6,865 bases of DNA from Chloroflexota bacterium (GTDB lineage Bacteria; Chloroflexota; Anaerolineae; Fen-1058), in NCBI GenBank assembly GCA_016219235.1, contig JACRBO010000014.1:1-6865 (forward strand), given 5' to 3'. Both the position numbers and the translations under genes were made by a program. Below, piece after piece: positions 1 through 6,370 of the stretch; the first letter of the stretch is position 1, and each line of letters opens with the position of its first letter. Below the pieces are notes generated by a model, which saw nothing but the letters and a program-made list of their open reading frames with translations, was not told the DNA's origin and ran no database searches.

Positions 1-846
1 CTGCACGGACTCTTGCACCGTCGGTTCATGCTGCAAACCAAATTGCGCCGTATCAATCAACGCGCCGCTGCCCAGATCGTCGATGACGGGAACGCTCTTC
101 CAGTTCGCCAGTTCCACCAGTTCAGTCATCGGCACTTCGGTCGTGAAGCCGATGGTGCGGAAGTTGCTGGAGTGTGCGCGCACGATGGCGGCCACGTCTT
201 TGGTCACCAGCGCCATCTCGTAATCGCGGCGATGCGTTCGATTGGTTGTGCCCACTTCGATCATATGCGCGCCGGACTGCGCCATCACGTCGGGCACGCG
301 AAAGCCGCCGCCGATCTCGACGAGTTGGCCGCGCGCGATGATCGCGCCTTTTCCAGCCGCAAGTGCGCTTAACGCCAACAACGTCGCGCCCGCATTGTTG
401 TTGACCACCAACGCCGCCTCGGCGCCGGTGACGCGCTTGATCGAATCCTCAACCGTGTCCATGCGCGAGCCGCGTTCGCCGCGTTCGAGGCTGTATTCCA
501 GATCAGAATAACCGGCGGCGGCGGCCGTCATCGCGTCGATGGCCGATCGGGACAATGGTGCGCGCCCCAGATTCGTGTGAATGATCACGCCTGTGGCATT
601 GATCACGGATCGAGGTTTGGGTAACGTCCATTGATCGAGCAGCGCTCTCGATCGGGCGAACAGTTGATCGCGATCGGGCACGGACCGATCGGGCCGATCG
701 CTTCGATCGGCGCGAATGATCGATCGGGCTTCAGCCAATGCCGCCCGGATCGCATCCAATGTCAACGCGCGACCATACGTCTCGATCAACGCCGTCGCGT
801 CATTGAGCAGCTTATCGACCGCGGGCAACTGTCGGAGTTCGCTCAC
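1..846 (-). CDS. selA: L-seryl-tRNA(Sec) selenium transferase, N-terminal 282 codons (runs off left edge)
   Basis: SelA is a PLP enzyme that converts seryl-tRNA(Sec) to selenocysteinyl-tRNA(Sec) using selenophosphate. I translated the minus strand from GTG at 846-844; the frame stays open to base 1. Family landmarks in order are an N-terminal 'LRQLPAVDKLL' (residues 4-14), 'INATGVIIHTNLGR' (82-95), 'ERGERGSR' (121-128), 'VVNNNAGATLL' (147-157), 'EIGGGFRVPDVM' (177-188), 'EVGTTNRTH' (197-205) and 'DLGSGALID' (257-265). All have clear counterparts in E. coli SelA. The PLP-binding lysine motif and C-terminal domain lie outside the window. The GTG start overlaps the stop of the upstream membrane-protein gene by 4 nt (GTGA) and has no convincing Shine-Dalgarno site, so translational coupling is likely. 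Residues 41-66 are an unusual Asp-Arg-rich linker (DRSDRPDRSVPDRD) encoded by clustered CGATCG sites. The gene implies selenoprotein synthesis in this organism; selB or the Sec tRNA gene could follow outside the window. Confidence 0.95.
   Translation of the reverse strand, partial: MSELRQLPAVDKLLNDATALIETYGRALTLDAIRAALAEARSIIRADRSDRPDRSVPDRDQLFARSRALLDQWTLPKPRSVINATGVIIHTNLGRAPLSRSAIDAMTAAAAGYSDLEYSLERGERGSRMDTVEDSIKRVTGAEAALVVNNNAGATLLALSALAAGKGAIIARGQLVEIGGGFRVPDVMAQSGAHMIEVGTTNRTHRRDYEMALVTKDVAAIVRAHSSNFRTIGFTTEVPMTELVELANWKSVPVIDDLGSGALIDTAQFGLQHEPTVQESVQ
649..726. repeat. Cluster of six CGATCG palindromes inside selA
   Basis: Perfect CGATCG hexamers begin at 649, 671, 686, 695, 704 and 721, six in 78 bp. 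By eye I count about 17 in the whole window, where base composition alone would predict about two. In selA they encode the low-conservation linker between the N-terminal domain and the catalytic core, read as repeated Asp-Arg and Arg-Ser codon pairs. The high background suggests a genome-wide preferred word or methylation site. The local cluster may be that preference acting in a poorly constrained region. Confidence 0.8.
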
Positions 847-1325
847 GCTTGTTTGTCGCTCTGAGGAGTGCTGCGCAGGCTCAAATAGATTTCGATTAAA
901 GCAAAGGCGACGATGATGATGACGGCCAGCGGCCAGGCCAGCGACTGATTAACCTTGAGCCAGGCGAGGACGCTGGTCAAAACGCCTAGAAATAAGGCTT
1001 GCCGCCACACGCGATGCGCGGCGACCGGCGCAAAGAAGCGCCAGTGAACCAGCCGCACGATGAACCACGCCGCGCCCGTCACGCCAAGGCCCAGCGCCAC
1101 GACGAACGCGGCCAGCGCGGGCACATTAGGCGACGTGATCACGCGCACCGGCACTTGCGTCAGATCGGTTGCGGCCTCGCCCAGATAAGGGCGAGACTGC
1201 ATGGCGAATAACGCCCCGGCCGCACCCAACACCATCAGGCCGAGTGCGATGAAGGCTTCCAGCCAGATAGTCCAGACCAGGCGTGAAGTAATGGCGCGTT
1301 TGAAGTTGGACAGTTGAGAAACCAT
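843..1325 (-). CDS. Four-helix integral membrane protein of unknown function
   Basis: I do not recognise a family for this 160-residue protein. Four hydrophobic segments are visible: about residues 19-42, 69-93, 108-124 and 128-150. A short cationic N-terminus (about 1-16) precedes the first, a roughly 25-residue extramembrane loop containing 'RPYLGEAATDLTQ' joins helices 1 and 2, and the tail is short and polar (RSTPQSDKQA). No catalytic or metal-binding motif stands out. The ATG at 1325-1323 fits best: an excellent -10 box ends 6 nt upstream, so the mRNA would begin at or next to the start codon, and there is no room for a ribosome-binding site. Its stop codon overlaps the selA start by 4 nt, so the two genes are probably co-transcribed. 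A role connected with selenium is only a guess from position. The reading as a membrane protein is firm; the function is unknown. Confidence 0.8.
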   Translation of the reverse strand: MVSQLSNFKRAITSRLVWTIWLEAFIALGLMVLGAAGALFAMQSRPYLGEAATDLTQVPVRVITSPNVPALAAFVVALGLGVTGAAWFIVRLVHWRFFAPVAAHRVWRQALFLGVLTSVLAWLKVNQSLAWPLAVIIIVAFALIEIYLSLRSTPQSDKQA

Positions 1326-1331
1326 GCGTGT

Positions 1332-1360
1332 ATTATAAAACGTAACGCATAATGCGTAAA
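1332..1360 (-). promoter_or_regulatory. Leaderless sigma70-like promoter for the membrane protein-selA unit
   Basis: On the minus strand a TTTACG -35 box (1360-1355, 4/6 match to consensus) is followed by a 17-bp spacer and a perfect TATAAT -10 box (1337-1332). The ATG begins at 1325, only 6 nt past the -10 box. Transcription would therefore start at about the A of the start codon, predicting a leaderless mRNA. A 13-bp palindrome lies over the spacer and the -35 edge and could be a repressor site. Confidence 0.65.
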
Positions 1361-1392
1361 TGCCTCATTGACAAATAGCCTGTTACGTTTTA
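1336..1392. repeat. Perfect 11-bp inverted repeat spanning both divergent promoters
   Basis: TAAAACGTAAC at 1336-1346 is the exact reverse complement of GTTACGTTTTA at 1382-1392; the arms are separated by 35 bp. The left arm overlaps the minus-strand -10 box and the right arm overlaps the start of the plus-strand -10 box. Each promoter therefore carries the same sequence in the same orientation relative to its own transcription. It could be a shared operator bound at both arms, or simply promoter-proximal similarity. Confidence 0.7.
1345..1357. promoter_or_regulatory. Perfect 13-bp palindrome, candidate operator
   Basis: ACGCAT-A-ATGCGT is a perfect 6+1+6 palindrome. It lies between the -10 and -35 boxes of the leftward promoter and overlaps the first bases of that -35 (1355-1360). 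A dimeric repressor bound here would block RNA polymerase. The symmetry is directly seen; the regulatory role is inferred. No regulator gene is adjacent. Confidence 0.45.
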
Positions 1393-1396
1393 CGCT
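1368..1396 (+). promoter_or_regulatory. Leaderless sigma70-like promoter for the ABC-F gene
   Basis: A perfect TTGACA -35 (1368-1373) is followed by a 17-bp spacer and a weak TACGCT -10 (1391-1396, 3/6 match). The ATG at 1404 is 7 nt beyond the -10, and the bases just before it (cgcttggccc) contain no Shine-Dalgarno sequence, so a leaderless transcript is likely. The TTG of this -35 is also the first codon of the longest possible ORF, which argues against starting translation there. Confidence 0.55.
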
Positions 1397-1403
1397 TGGC
1401 CCC

Positions 1404-3295
<1,892 letters not shown>

Positions 3296-3296
<1 letters not shown>

Positions 3297-3304
3297 TGAG
3301 TGAC
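3296..3304 (+). repeat. ATGAGTGAC direct repeat, left copy (right copy 3474-3482)
   Basis: The nine bases ATGAGTGAC overlap the ABC-F stop codon (TGATG arrangement) and recur exactly as the first nine bases of coaE at 3474-3482. A related 8-mer, AGTGACGA, occurs at 3299-3306 and 3463-3470. The left copy opens only a nine-codon frame (MSDESMSES, then a stop). The repeat may be a duplicated start region, a target-site duplication, or low-complexity drift around gene starts. Confidence 0.5.
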
Positions 3305-3336
3305 GAGTCAATGTCAGAAAGTTAAGCCGGATGTAA

Positions 3337-3367
3337 CGTCTTGCCCGAATGCTTCTGTCGGGCATCC
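3337..3367 (-). repeat. 31-bp hairpin element, copy A (inverted relative to copy B)
   Basis: On the plus strand a 7-bp stem, TGCCCGA (3342-3348) with TCGGGCA (3358-3364), encloses a 9-nt loop. Read on the minus strand, the 31-bp unit matches copy B at 25 of 31 positions with no gaps. No T-run follows, so it is a poor intrinsic terminator for the ABC-F gene, although it could stabilise the transcript end. Confidence 0.75.
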
Positions 3368-3403
3368 AAGTGACCATCAGCCACTCACATAAACTGGGTT
3401 GCT

Positions 3404-3434
3404 GGATTCCCGCCAGAAGCGTGCGGGAATGACG
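3404..3434 (+). repeat. 31-bp hairpin element, copy B (REP-like)
   Basis: An 8-bp stem, ATTCCCGC (3406-3413) with GCGGGAAT (3423-3430), encloses a 9-nt loop (cagaagcgt). Compared with copy A, four of the six substitutions form two compensatory pairs: stem position 5/25 changes from G-C to T-A, and 10/20 from A-T to C-G. The flanks GGATTCCCGC and GCGGGAATGACG resemble, from memory, a short interspersed palindrome common in many bacterial genomes. Copies A and B are 36 bp apart in opposite orientation, as in paired REP/BIME-like elements. No transposase of the REP-associated type is in the window. Confidence 0.75.
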
Positions 3435-3473
3435 TGACTGACTTGCCAACGTAATGCCCTTAAGTGACGACAA

Positions 3474-4097
3474 ATGAGTGACACGCAACACACAACACGC
3501 AATACGTCAAAGTATCTGATCGGTCTTACCGGCAACATCGCCACCGGCAAGAGCGCGGTAGCGAAGATGTTGCACGACCTCGGCGCAACCGTCATCGATG
3601 CCGATGCGCTGGTGCATGAGTTGCAGCGGCCCGGCACGCCGACCTACGATGCCATCGTGGCGGCCTTCGGGCGCGGCATCCTCGATCGGGTTGGGGAGAT
3701 CGAGCGGAAGGCGCTGGGGGCAATCGTGTTTGCCGATCCCGATCGCTTGCGCGTGCTGGAATCGATCTTACATCCGGCGGTCGCCATCGAAAGCCAGCGC
3801 CGCATCGCGGCGGCGACAACGCACGTGATCGTTTACGAAGCGATCAAATTGATCGAGGCCGGCCGCGCCGAGATGTGTGATGCGCTCTGGGTGGTTACGG
3901 CTCGACCCGAGGTGCAACTGCAACGACTGATGCAGTATCGCGGGTTGAGCGAGGCCGAGGCGCAACAACGCATCGACGCGCAGCCGCCGCAAGGCGAGAA
4001 ACTCAAATATGCGACGGTCGTGATCGATAACAGCGGCGAATTAAGCGACACGCGGCATCAGGTGCGCGCGGCTTTTGAGGCGATTGAGCGCGGTTAG
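3474..4097 (+). CDS. coaE: Dephospho-CoA kinase
   Basis: CoaE phosphorylates the 3'-hydroxyl of dephospho-CoA with ATP, the last step of coenzyme A synthesis in the cytoplasm. The 207-residue protein has the family P-loop GNIATGKS (20-27) after 'YLIGLTG', the catalytic-region 'IDADALVHEL' (41-50), 'ILHPAV' (98-103), 'YEAIKLIEAG' (121-130, in the place of the commoner 'PLLFE' segment), and the lid/adenine region 'RGLSEAEAQQRIDAQPP' (156-172) leading to 'VVIDNSGEL' (182-190). The length is normal for the family. Residues 2-12 (SDTQHTTRNTS) are extra, polar and encoded by an imperfect repeat with ACACGCAA at 3481 and 3495; the conserved core begins at residue 14. No other in-frame ATG lies upstream of the P-loop, and no good ribosome-binding site precedes ATG 3474, so the exact start is uncertain although the product is clear. 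Confidence 0.93.
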   Translation: MSDTQHTTRNTSKYLIGLTGNIATGKSAVAKMLHDLGATVIDADALVHELQRPGTPTYDAIVAAFGRGILDRVGEIERKALGAIVFADPDRLRVLESILHPAVAIESQRRIAAATTHVIVYEAIKLIEAGRAEMCDALWVVTARPEVQLQRLMQYRGLSEAEAQQRIDAQPPQGEKLKYATVVIDNSGELSDTRHQVRAAFEAIERG

Positions 4098-4121
4098 ATT
4101 GTTCCGTGGCGCGGCAAATTG

Positions 4122-4130
4122 TGGTATAGT
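4122..4130 (+). promoter_or_regulatory. Extended -10 promoter for the GNAT gene
   Basis: TGG followed by TATAGT (4122-4130) fits an extended -10 (TGn plus 5/6 match to TATAAT). No convincing -35 is seen: TTCCGT at 4102-4107 has the right 17-bp spacing but matches poorly. Transcription would start near 4137, giving a leader of about 24 nt that contains the GAGGAG ribosome-binding site. This suggests that the GNAT and small membrane protein genes are not wholly dependent on coaE transcription. Confidence 0.45.
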
Positions 4131-4160
4131 TACGCTCGATTTTCTGGCGAGGAGCTGGCG

Positions 4161-4652
4161 ATGGCTGAGACCGTCAAAGTGCGGCGTGTTCGTCCCGATG
4201 ATGCGGGCGCGATCGGCAATTTTCTGGCGCAGGCCACGCGCGGGCGCATTGTGGTGCCCTACGAGGAAGTGGTGGAGCGCCTGGGCAGCAAGGCCTTTTT
4301 CCTGGCGATGACCGATCACATCGTCGGCCTGGCAGGCTGGCGGGCCGAGAACCTGGTGGGCCGCATCGAAGACCTGGTGGTTCACCCGGCTGAACTGCGT
4401 CCGCAGGTAGGGCGTGCCTTGTTTGACGCTATTGAAAAAGAGGCGCGGCAGTTAGAGTGCGAAGTGATCTTGCTATTCGTACCCAATGCCGTGTCTGCCA
4501 GCGCCGTGACGTTTTATCAGTCGTTCGGGTTTGGCCGCCGATTGCTGGACGATATTCCAGTCCCGTGGCGGCAGGCGGCGAGCGAATTTGCGGTACCCGA
4601 TCATTTTGTCATGGCCAAGCAGCTGCGCGAACTGGTGATGAAGCCGATTTAG
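4161..4652 (+). CDS. GNAT-family N-acetyltransferase-like protein
   Basis: This 163-residue protein has the GNAT fold order. It starts with strand 1 'VKVRRVRPDDAGAIGNFLAQAT' (about 5-26), continues through a central 'FFLAMTDHIVGLAGWRAENLVGRIEDLVVHP' region (about 46-76), then the acetyl-CoA loop and helix 'PQVGRALFDAIEKEARQ' (about 80-96), and the late 'NAVSASAVTFYQSFGF' motif (about 108-123) typical of the family's C-terminal half. The phosphate-binding consensus Q/R-x-x-G-x-G/A is degenerate, reading P-Q-V-G-R-A, with Pro where Gln/Arg is usual. The acceptor substrate cannot be predicted. I chose ATG 4161 over TTG 4119 because a GAGGAG ribosome-binding site (4149-4154) sits 6 nt upstream, and the TTG lies upstream of the -10 promoter element. 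The following gene begins 10 bp after its stop, with its Shine-Dalgarno overlapping that stop, so the two form an operon. Confidence 0.82.
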   Translation: MAETVKVRRVRPDDAGAIGNFLAQATRGRIVVPYEEVVERLGSKAFFLAMTDHIVGLAGWRAENLVGRIEDLVVHPAELRPQVGRALFDAIEKEARQLECEVILLFVPNAVSASAVTFYQSFGFGRRLLDDIPVPWRQAASEFAVPDHFVMAKQLRELVMKPI

Positions 4653-4662
4653 GAGAACGGTT

Positions 4663-4857
4663 ATGGAGTCAATGAAGTCCTGGTTAAAAGTGCATCCCAA
4701 GCTAGCGGCATGGCTGGTGTTGGCGATCGGGATGGTGATCATGGTGGTGTGGTCCGCAAAAGACGTGGGCTTGTTGCCGGGTCAAATGCTGGCGCTGGTT
4801 GTAGCCACGATCGGTCTGGCCGGCCTGTGCGTGTGGATCATCGGCTGGGAAGACTGA
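4663..4857 (+). CDS. Small two-helix membrane protein
   Basis: This 64-residue protein is almost entirely two hydrophobic helices, about residues 14-31 and 41-61, joined by a short polar turn (SAKDVGLLPG). It has a basic N-terminus and an acidic end (GWED), suggesting that both termini face the cytoplasm. No family is recognised. The ATG is well supported: AGGAGA (4651-4656) overlaps the upstream TAG stop and lies 6 nt before it. It is the last gene of the GNAT unit, and a strong terminator hairpin follows 21 bp after its stop. Its size and topology fit small bacterial membrane proteins that bind a partner, but no partner is evident. Confidence 0.75.
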   Translation: MESMKSWLKVHPKLAAWLVLAIGMVIMVVWSAKDVGLLPGQMLALVVATIGLAGLCVWIIGWED

Positions 4858-4878
4858 CGCCGCCCATTATTAGAATTG

Positions 4879-4913
4879 AAACGCGCCCGTGAGAGAGTCT
4901 CACGGGCGCGTTT
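4879..4913. terminator. Bidirectional intrinsic terminator between convergent genes
   Basis: A perfect 16-bp stem, AAACGCGCCCGTGAGA (4879-4894) with its exact complement at 4898-4913, closes a 3-nt loop. On the plus strand it runs into a T-rich tract (TTTGTTTGTG); on the minus strand TTTCAATTCTA follows. It sits between the stop of the small membrane protein (4857) and the stop of the leftward secreted protein gene (4936), so it can end transcription from both sides. Confidence 0.9.
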
Positions 4914-4935
4914 GTTTGTGTGAACTACGCCAGCG

Positions 4936-5904
4936 CTAATACCACGGCATAAACGAGGTTTGAGTTGTGAAGTTGATCGTCCCGTAGGTGATCCTGACCT
5001 CGATCACGACGGTTTGACCAGGCGCCAGATTGCCGATATCAAACGCCGCCGCTGTGACCCCACGCGCGTCAGTGGGCGACATACCAAATGAGCGTTCGCC
5101 TTCCAGACTACGCATGACAAACATCACGTTGGCGCCTGCCATCGGCTGATTGGTTTGGTCAGCGACAAACACATACACTGTTTGCGTTCCGGTCCGGCCA
5201 ATGATGGGCTGCTTCACGGAAGCCGCGGCCTTCAACGAGACCGGCACAACCGTTGCCGACGCAATCGGCGGTTCAGGATCACGCAAGCGTGAATCAAAGC
5301 CGCCTACCTGAAAATGCACCAGGCCCAGATCGCCCAGCTGCACTCGCTGATCGCCCGACAGTTCCGGGTGCCATTCCATCTTGCTGCGCTGAAAATACTG
5401 GACAATACGACCGTTCTCCAGCATAAACTCAGTGATCGGGTAACCGAAAATATCCAGCCCGCCGTTGGCGTCGTAGAAATTCAGGAAGGCGTAAGCCAGA
5501 ATATGCTGTGTTTCCGGGTAAAAACGGCGATACTGATCGTTGGCGACGGCCGCTACTCCCGACCGTCGATAACCCAGTTCCTCACCCAGCAAGCCCAGCT
5601 GTACGCGATACGGGTAGGGATTTTCCAGATGCAGTTCCATCCGGGCCTTCTGGAAATACTGAACCCGGCGACCGTTCCAGTCAAAATCACCGGTAATGGG
5701 ATAGCCAAAAACCTTCAGGCCGCCATGCTGATGAAAGTAATTGAGGAATTCGCCTGCGACAAGGTGTCGGGTTTCTGGAAAGTACTGCTGTTGGGGTGTT
5801 TGCGCCTGAGCGATAGGAAAAGGGGTACCGCCCGCAACCAGCACCGTGAGCAACACCACGCACCAAATCGTTTTACTCATGAATGAGAGCGTAGAGCGTC
5901 GCAT
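4936..5904 (-). CDS. Secreted protein with two LGFP-like repeats and an Ig-like domain
   Basis: From ATG 5904 the product is 322 residues. A signal peptide (MRRSTLSFMSK, then hydrophobic IWCVVLLTVLVAGG, likely cut after AQA at about residue 34) directs export. Two tandem repeats follow at about 41-112 and 128-198. Each runs YFPET/FYPET, AxxFLNxxxxxGGL, FGYPIT, NGR.VQYFQ, M-E-x-H, and RVQLG.LG. This resembles LGFP-type extracellular repeats seen in multiple copies in Chloroflexota secreted and cell-wall proteins. After a proline-rich linker (about 205-222), residues about 225-318 form a beta-rich Ig-like domain (VYVFVADQTNQPMAGANVMF, TDARGVTAAAFDIG), similar to bacterial Ig-like/carboxypeptidase-regulatory modules. 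It probably acts outside the cell in surface or wall binding; no enzyme motif is seen. The frame extends up to TTG 5955, but that codon lies upstream of the promoter -10, so the start must be ATG 5904 or ATG 5880. Neither has a clear Shine-Dalgarno; I prefer 5904. Confidence 0.85.
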   Translation of the reverse strand: MRRSTLSFMSKTIWCVVLLTVLVAGGTPFPIAQAQTPQQQYFPETRHLVAGEFLNYFHQHGGLKVFGYPITGDFDWNGRRVQYFQKARMELHLENPYPYRVQLGLLGEELGYRRSGVAAVANDQYRRFYPETQHILAYAFLNFYDANGGLDIFGYPITEFMLENGRIVQYFQRSKMEWHPELSGDQRVQLGDLGLVHFQVGGFDSRLRDPEPPIASATVVPVSLKAAASVKQPIIGRTGTQTVYVFVADQTNQPMAGANVMFVMRSLEGERSFGMSPTDARGVTAAAFDIGNLAPGQTVVIEVRITYGTINFTTQTSFMPWY

Positions 5905-5943
5905 AGATATGACACGTCGCAAACCAGTTTCAAAAGCACGCTC

Positions 5944-5972
5944 ATTGTACAACAATCAAGTTGATTTGGCAA
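5944..5972 (-). promoter_or_regulatory. Strong sigma70-like promoter for the secreted repeat protein
   Basis: On the minus strand, TTGCCA (5972-5967, 5/6), a 17-bp spacer and TACAAT (5949-5944, 5/6) form a near-consensus promoter. Transcription would start near 5937, leaving a leader of about 33 nt before ATG 5904 or 57 nt before ATG 5880. It excludes translation from TTG 5955. Confidence 0.7.
5954..5966. promoter_or_regulatory. 13-bp palindrome in the promoter spacer, candidate operator
   Basis: AATCAA-G-TTGATT is a perfect 6+1+6 palindrome that occupies the promoter spacer and abuts the -35 box. It has the same length and the same position relative to its promoter as the palindrome at 1345-1357, though the sequence differs. 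A repressor bound here would occlude the promoter. No regulator is identified. Confidence 0.4.
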
Positions 5973-6283
5973 CATACTTGATACCAAACTTACCTTAATT
6001 TTTAAGATCATTTCTCCTTCACTGCGTCCACCACCGATTATCTTCCAGCCGCGCCCTGATACTGTTATCCTGTGTATGACGTACGCTATTTCCAGAACCG
6101 CATGAAGCAGTCATATACCTGGCTGGATAGAGTGGAATGCCCAAAGAGGATGTGGATATTAACTTTGCCTGGAACATCGATTGCGAGGTCGAAAAGATAC
6201 GGACAATGCCCAGGTTTGATGCCCGGTCAGATCAATCGTCCAAAAATCAGACTAAAGACTTATCGATTATGAAAAATTGACTA
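5973..6283. other. Gene-poor intergenic stretch with one doubtful 47-codon ORF
   Basis: No confident gene lies here. A possible weak rightward promoter is TTGATA (5978-5983), 17 bp, TTTAAG (6001-6006), next to a small palindrome CTTAA-TTT-TTAAG (5994-6006). ATG 6137 opens a 47-codon frame ending at TGA 6280 (MPKEDVDINFAWNIDCEVEK...), acidic at first and polar later, with no good ribosome-binding site and a stop just upstream. A second frame at 6072-6272 (66 codons, MYDVRYFQNRMKQSYTW...) overlaps it. Neither resembles a family I know. They could be the remains of a decayed gene split by a frameshift near 6135, or chance frames. Base composition shifts to AT-rich towards the right end. Confidence 0.35.
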
Positions 6284-6296
6284 TTGACAAAATTGA
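6276..6296 (+). repeat. Three ATTGA repeats over the -35 region
   Basis: ATTGA occurs at 6276-6280, 6283-6287 and 6292-6296, at 7- and 9-bp steps, in an AT-rich tract. The middle copy contains the start of the -35 box TTGACA. They may be an activator or repressor contact site, or simple AT-rich redundancy. Confidence 0.35.
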
Positions 6297-6312
6297 TTCC
6301 TGGATGTAAATT
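6284..6312 (+). promoter_or_regulatory. Sigma70-like promoter for the DUF2089-like regulator and ABC operon
   Basis: A perfect TTGACA (6284-6289) is followed by exactly 17 bp and TAAATT (6307-6312, 4/6). Transcription would begin near 6319, giving a 5' leader of about 52 nt that is AT-rich and includes the ribosome-binding site. It is the strongest plus-strand promoter in the right half and probably drives the regulator together with the ABC transporter gene. Confidence 0.65.
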
Positions 6313-6370
6313 ATTTAAGAAAATTCAACTTTAACTAAATATTATCAATAAAATACAAAACGAGGCCGAT

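Noticed and set aside
13..511. Plus-strand open frames of 119 and 89 codons near the left edge
   Set aside because: They lie antisense to selA, whose conserved motifs read unambiguously on the minus strand; they show no family features.
649..726. CGATCG cluster as a CRISPR array or origin iterons
   Set aside because: Units are only 6 bp at irregular 9-22 bp steps with no spacers of constant size, and the stretch reads as an open selA frame.
1368..1403. TTG start at 1368 adding 12 residues to the ABC-F protein
   Set aside because: That TTG is the first half of the TTGACA -35 box, the added residues are not family-like, and ATG 1404 matches the usual ABC-F start.
3337..3367. Hairpin as a rho-independent terminator of the ABC-F gene
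   Set aside because: No T-rich run follows the stem on the plus strand; it is better explained as one of two related repeat elements.
4119..4160. TTG start at 4119 for the GNAT protein
   Set aside because: It lies upstream of the TATAGT promoter element and has no ribosome-binding site, whereas ATG 4161 has GAGGAG 6 nt before it.
5314..5886. 190-codon plus-strand frame over the secreted protein gene
   Set aside because: Antisense shadow; the minus strand gives a signal peptide and two homologous repeats.
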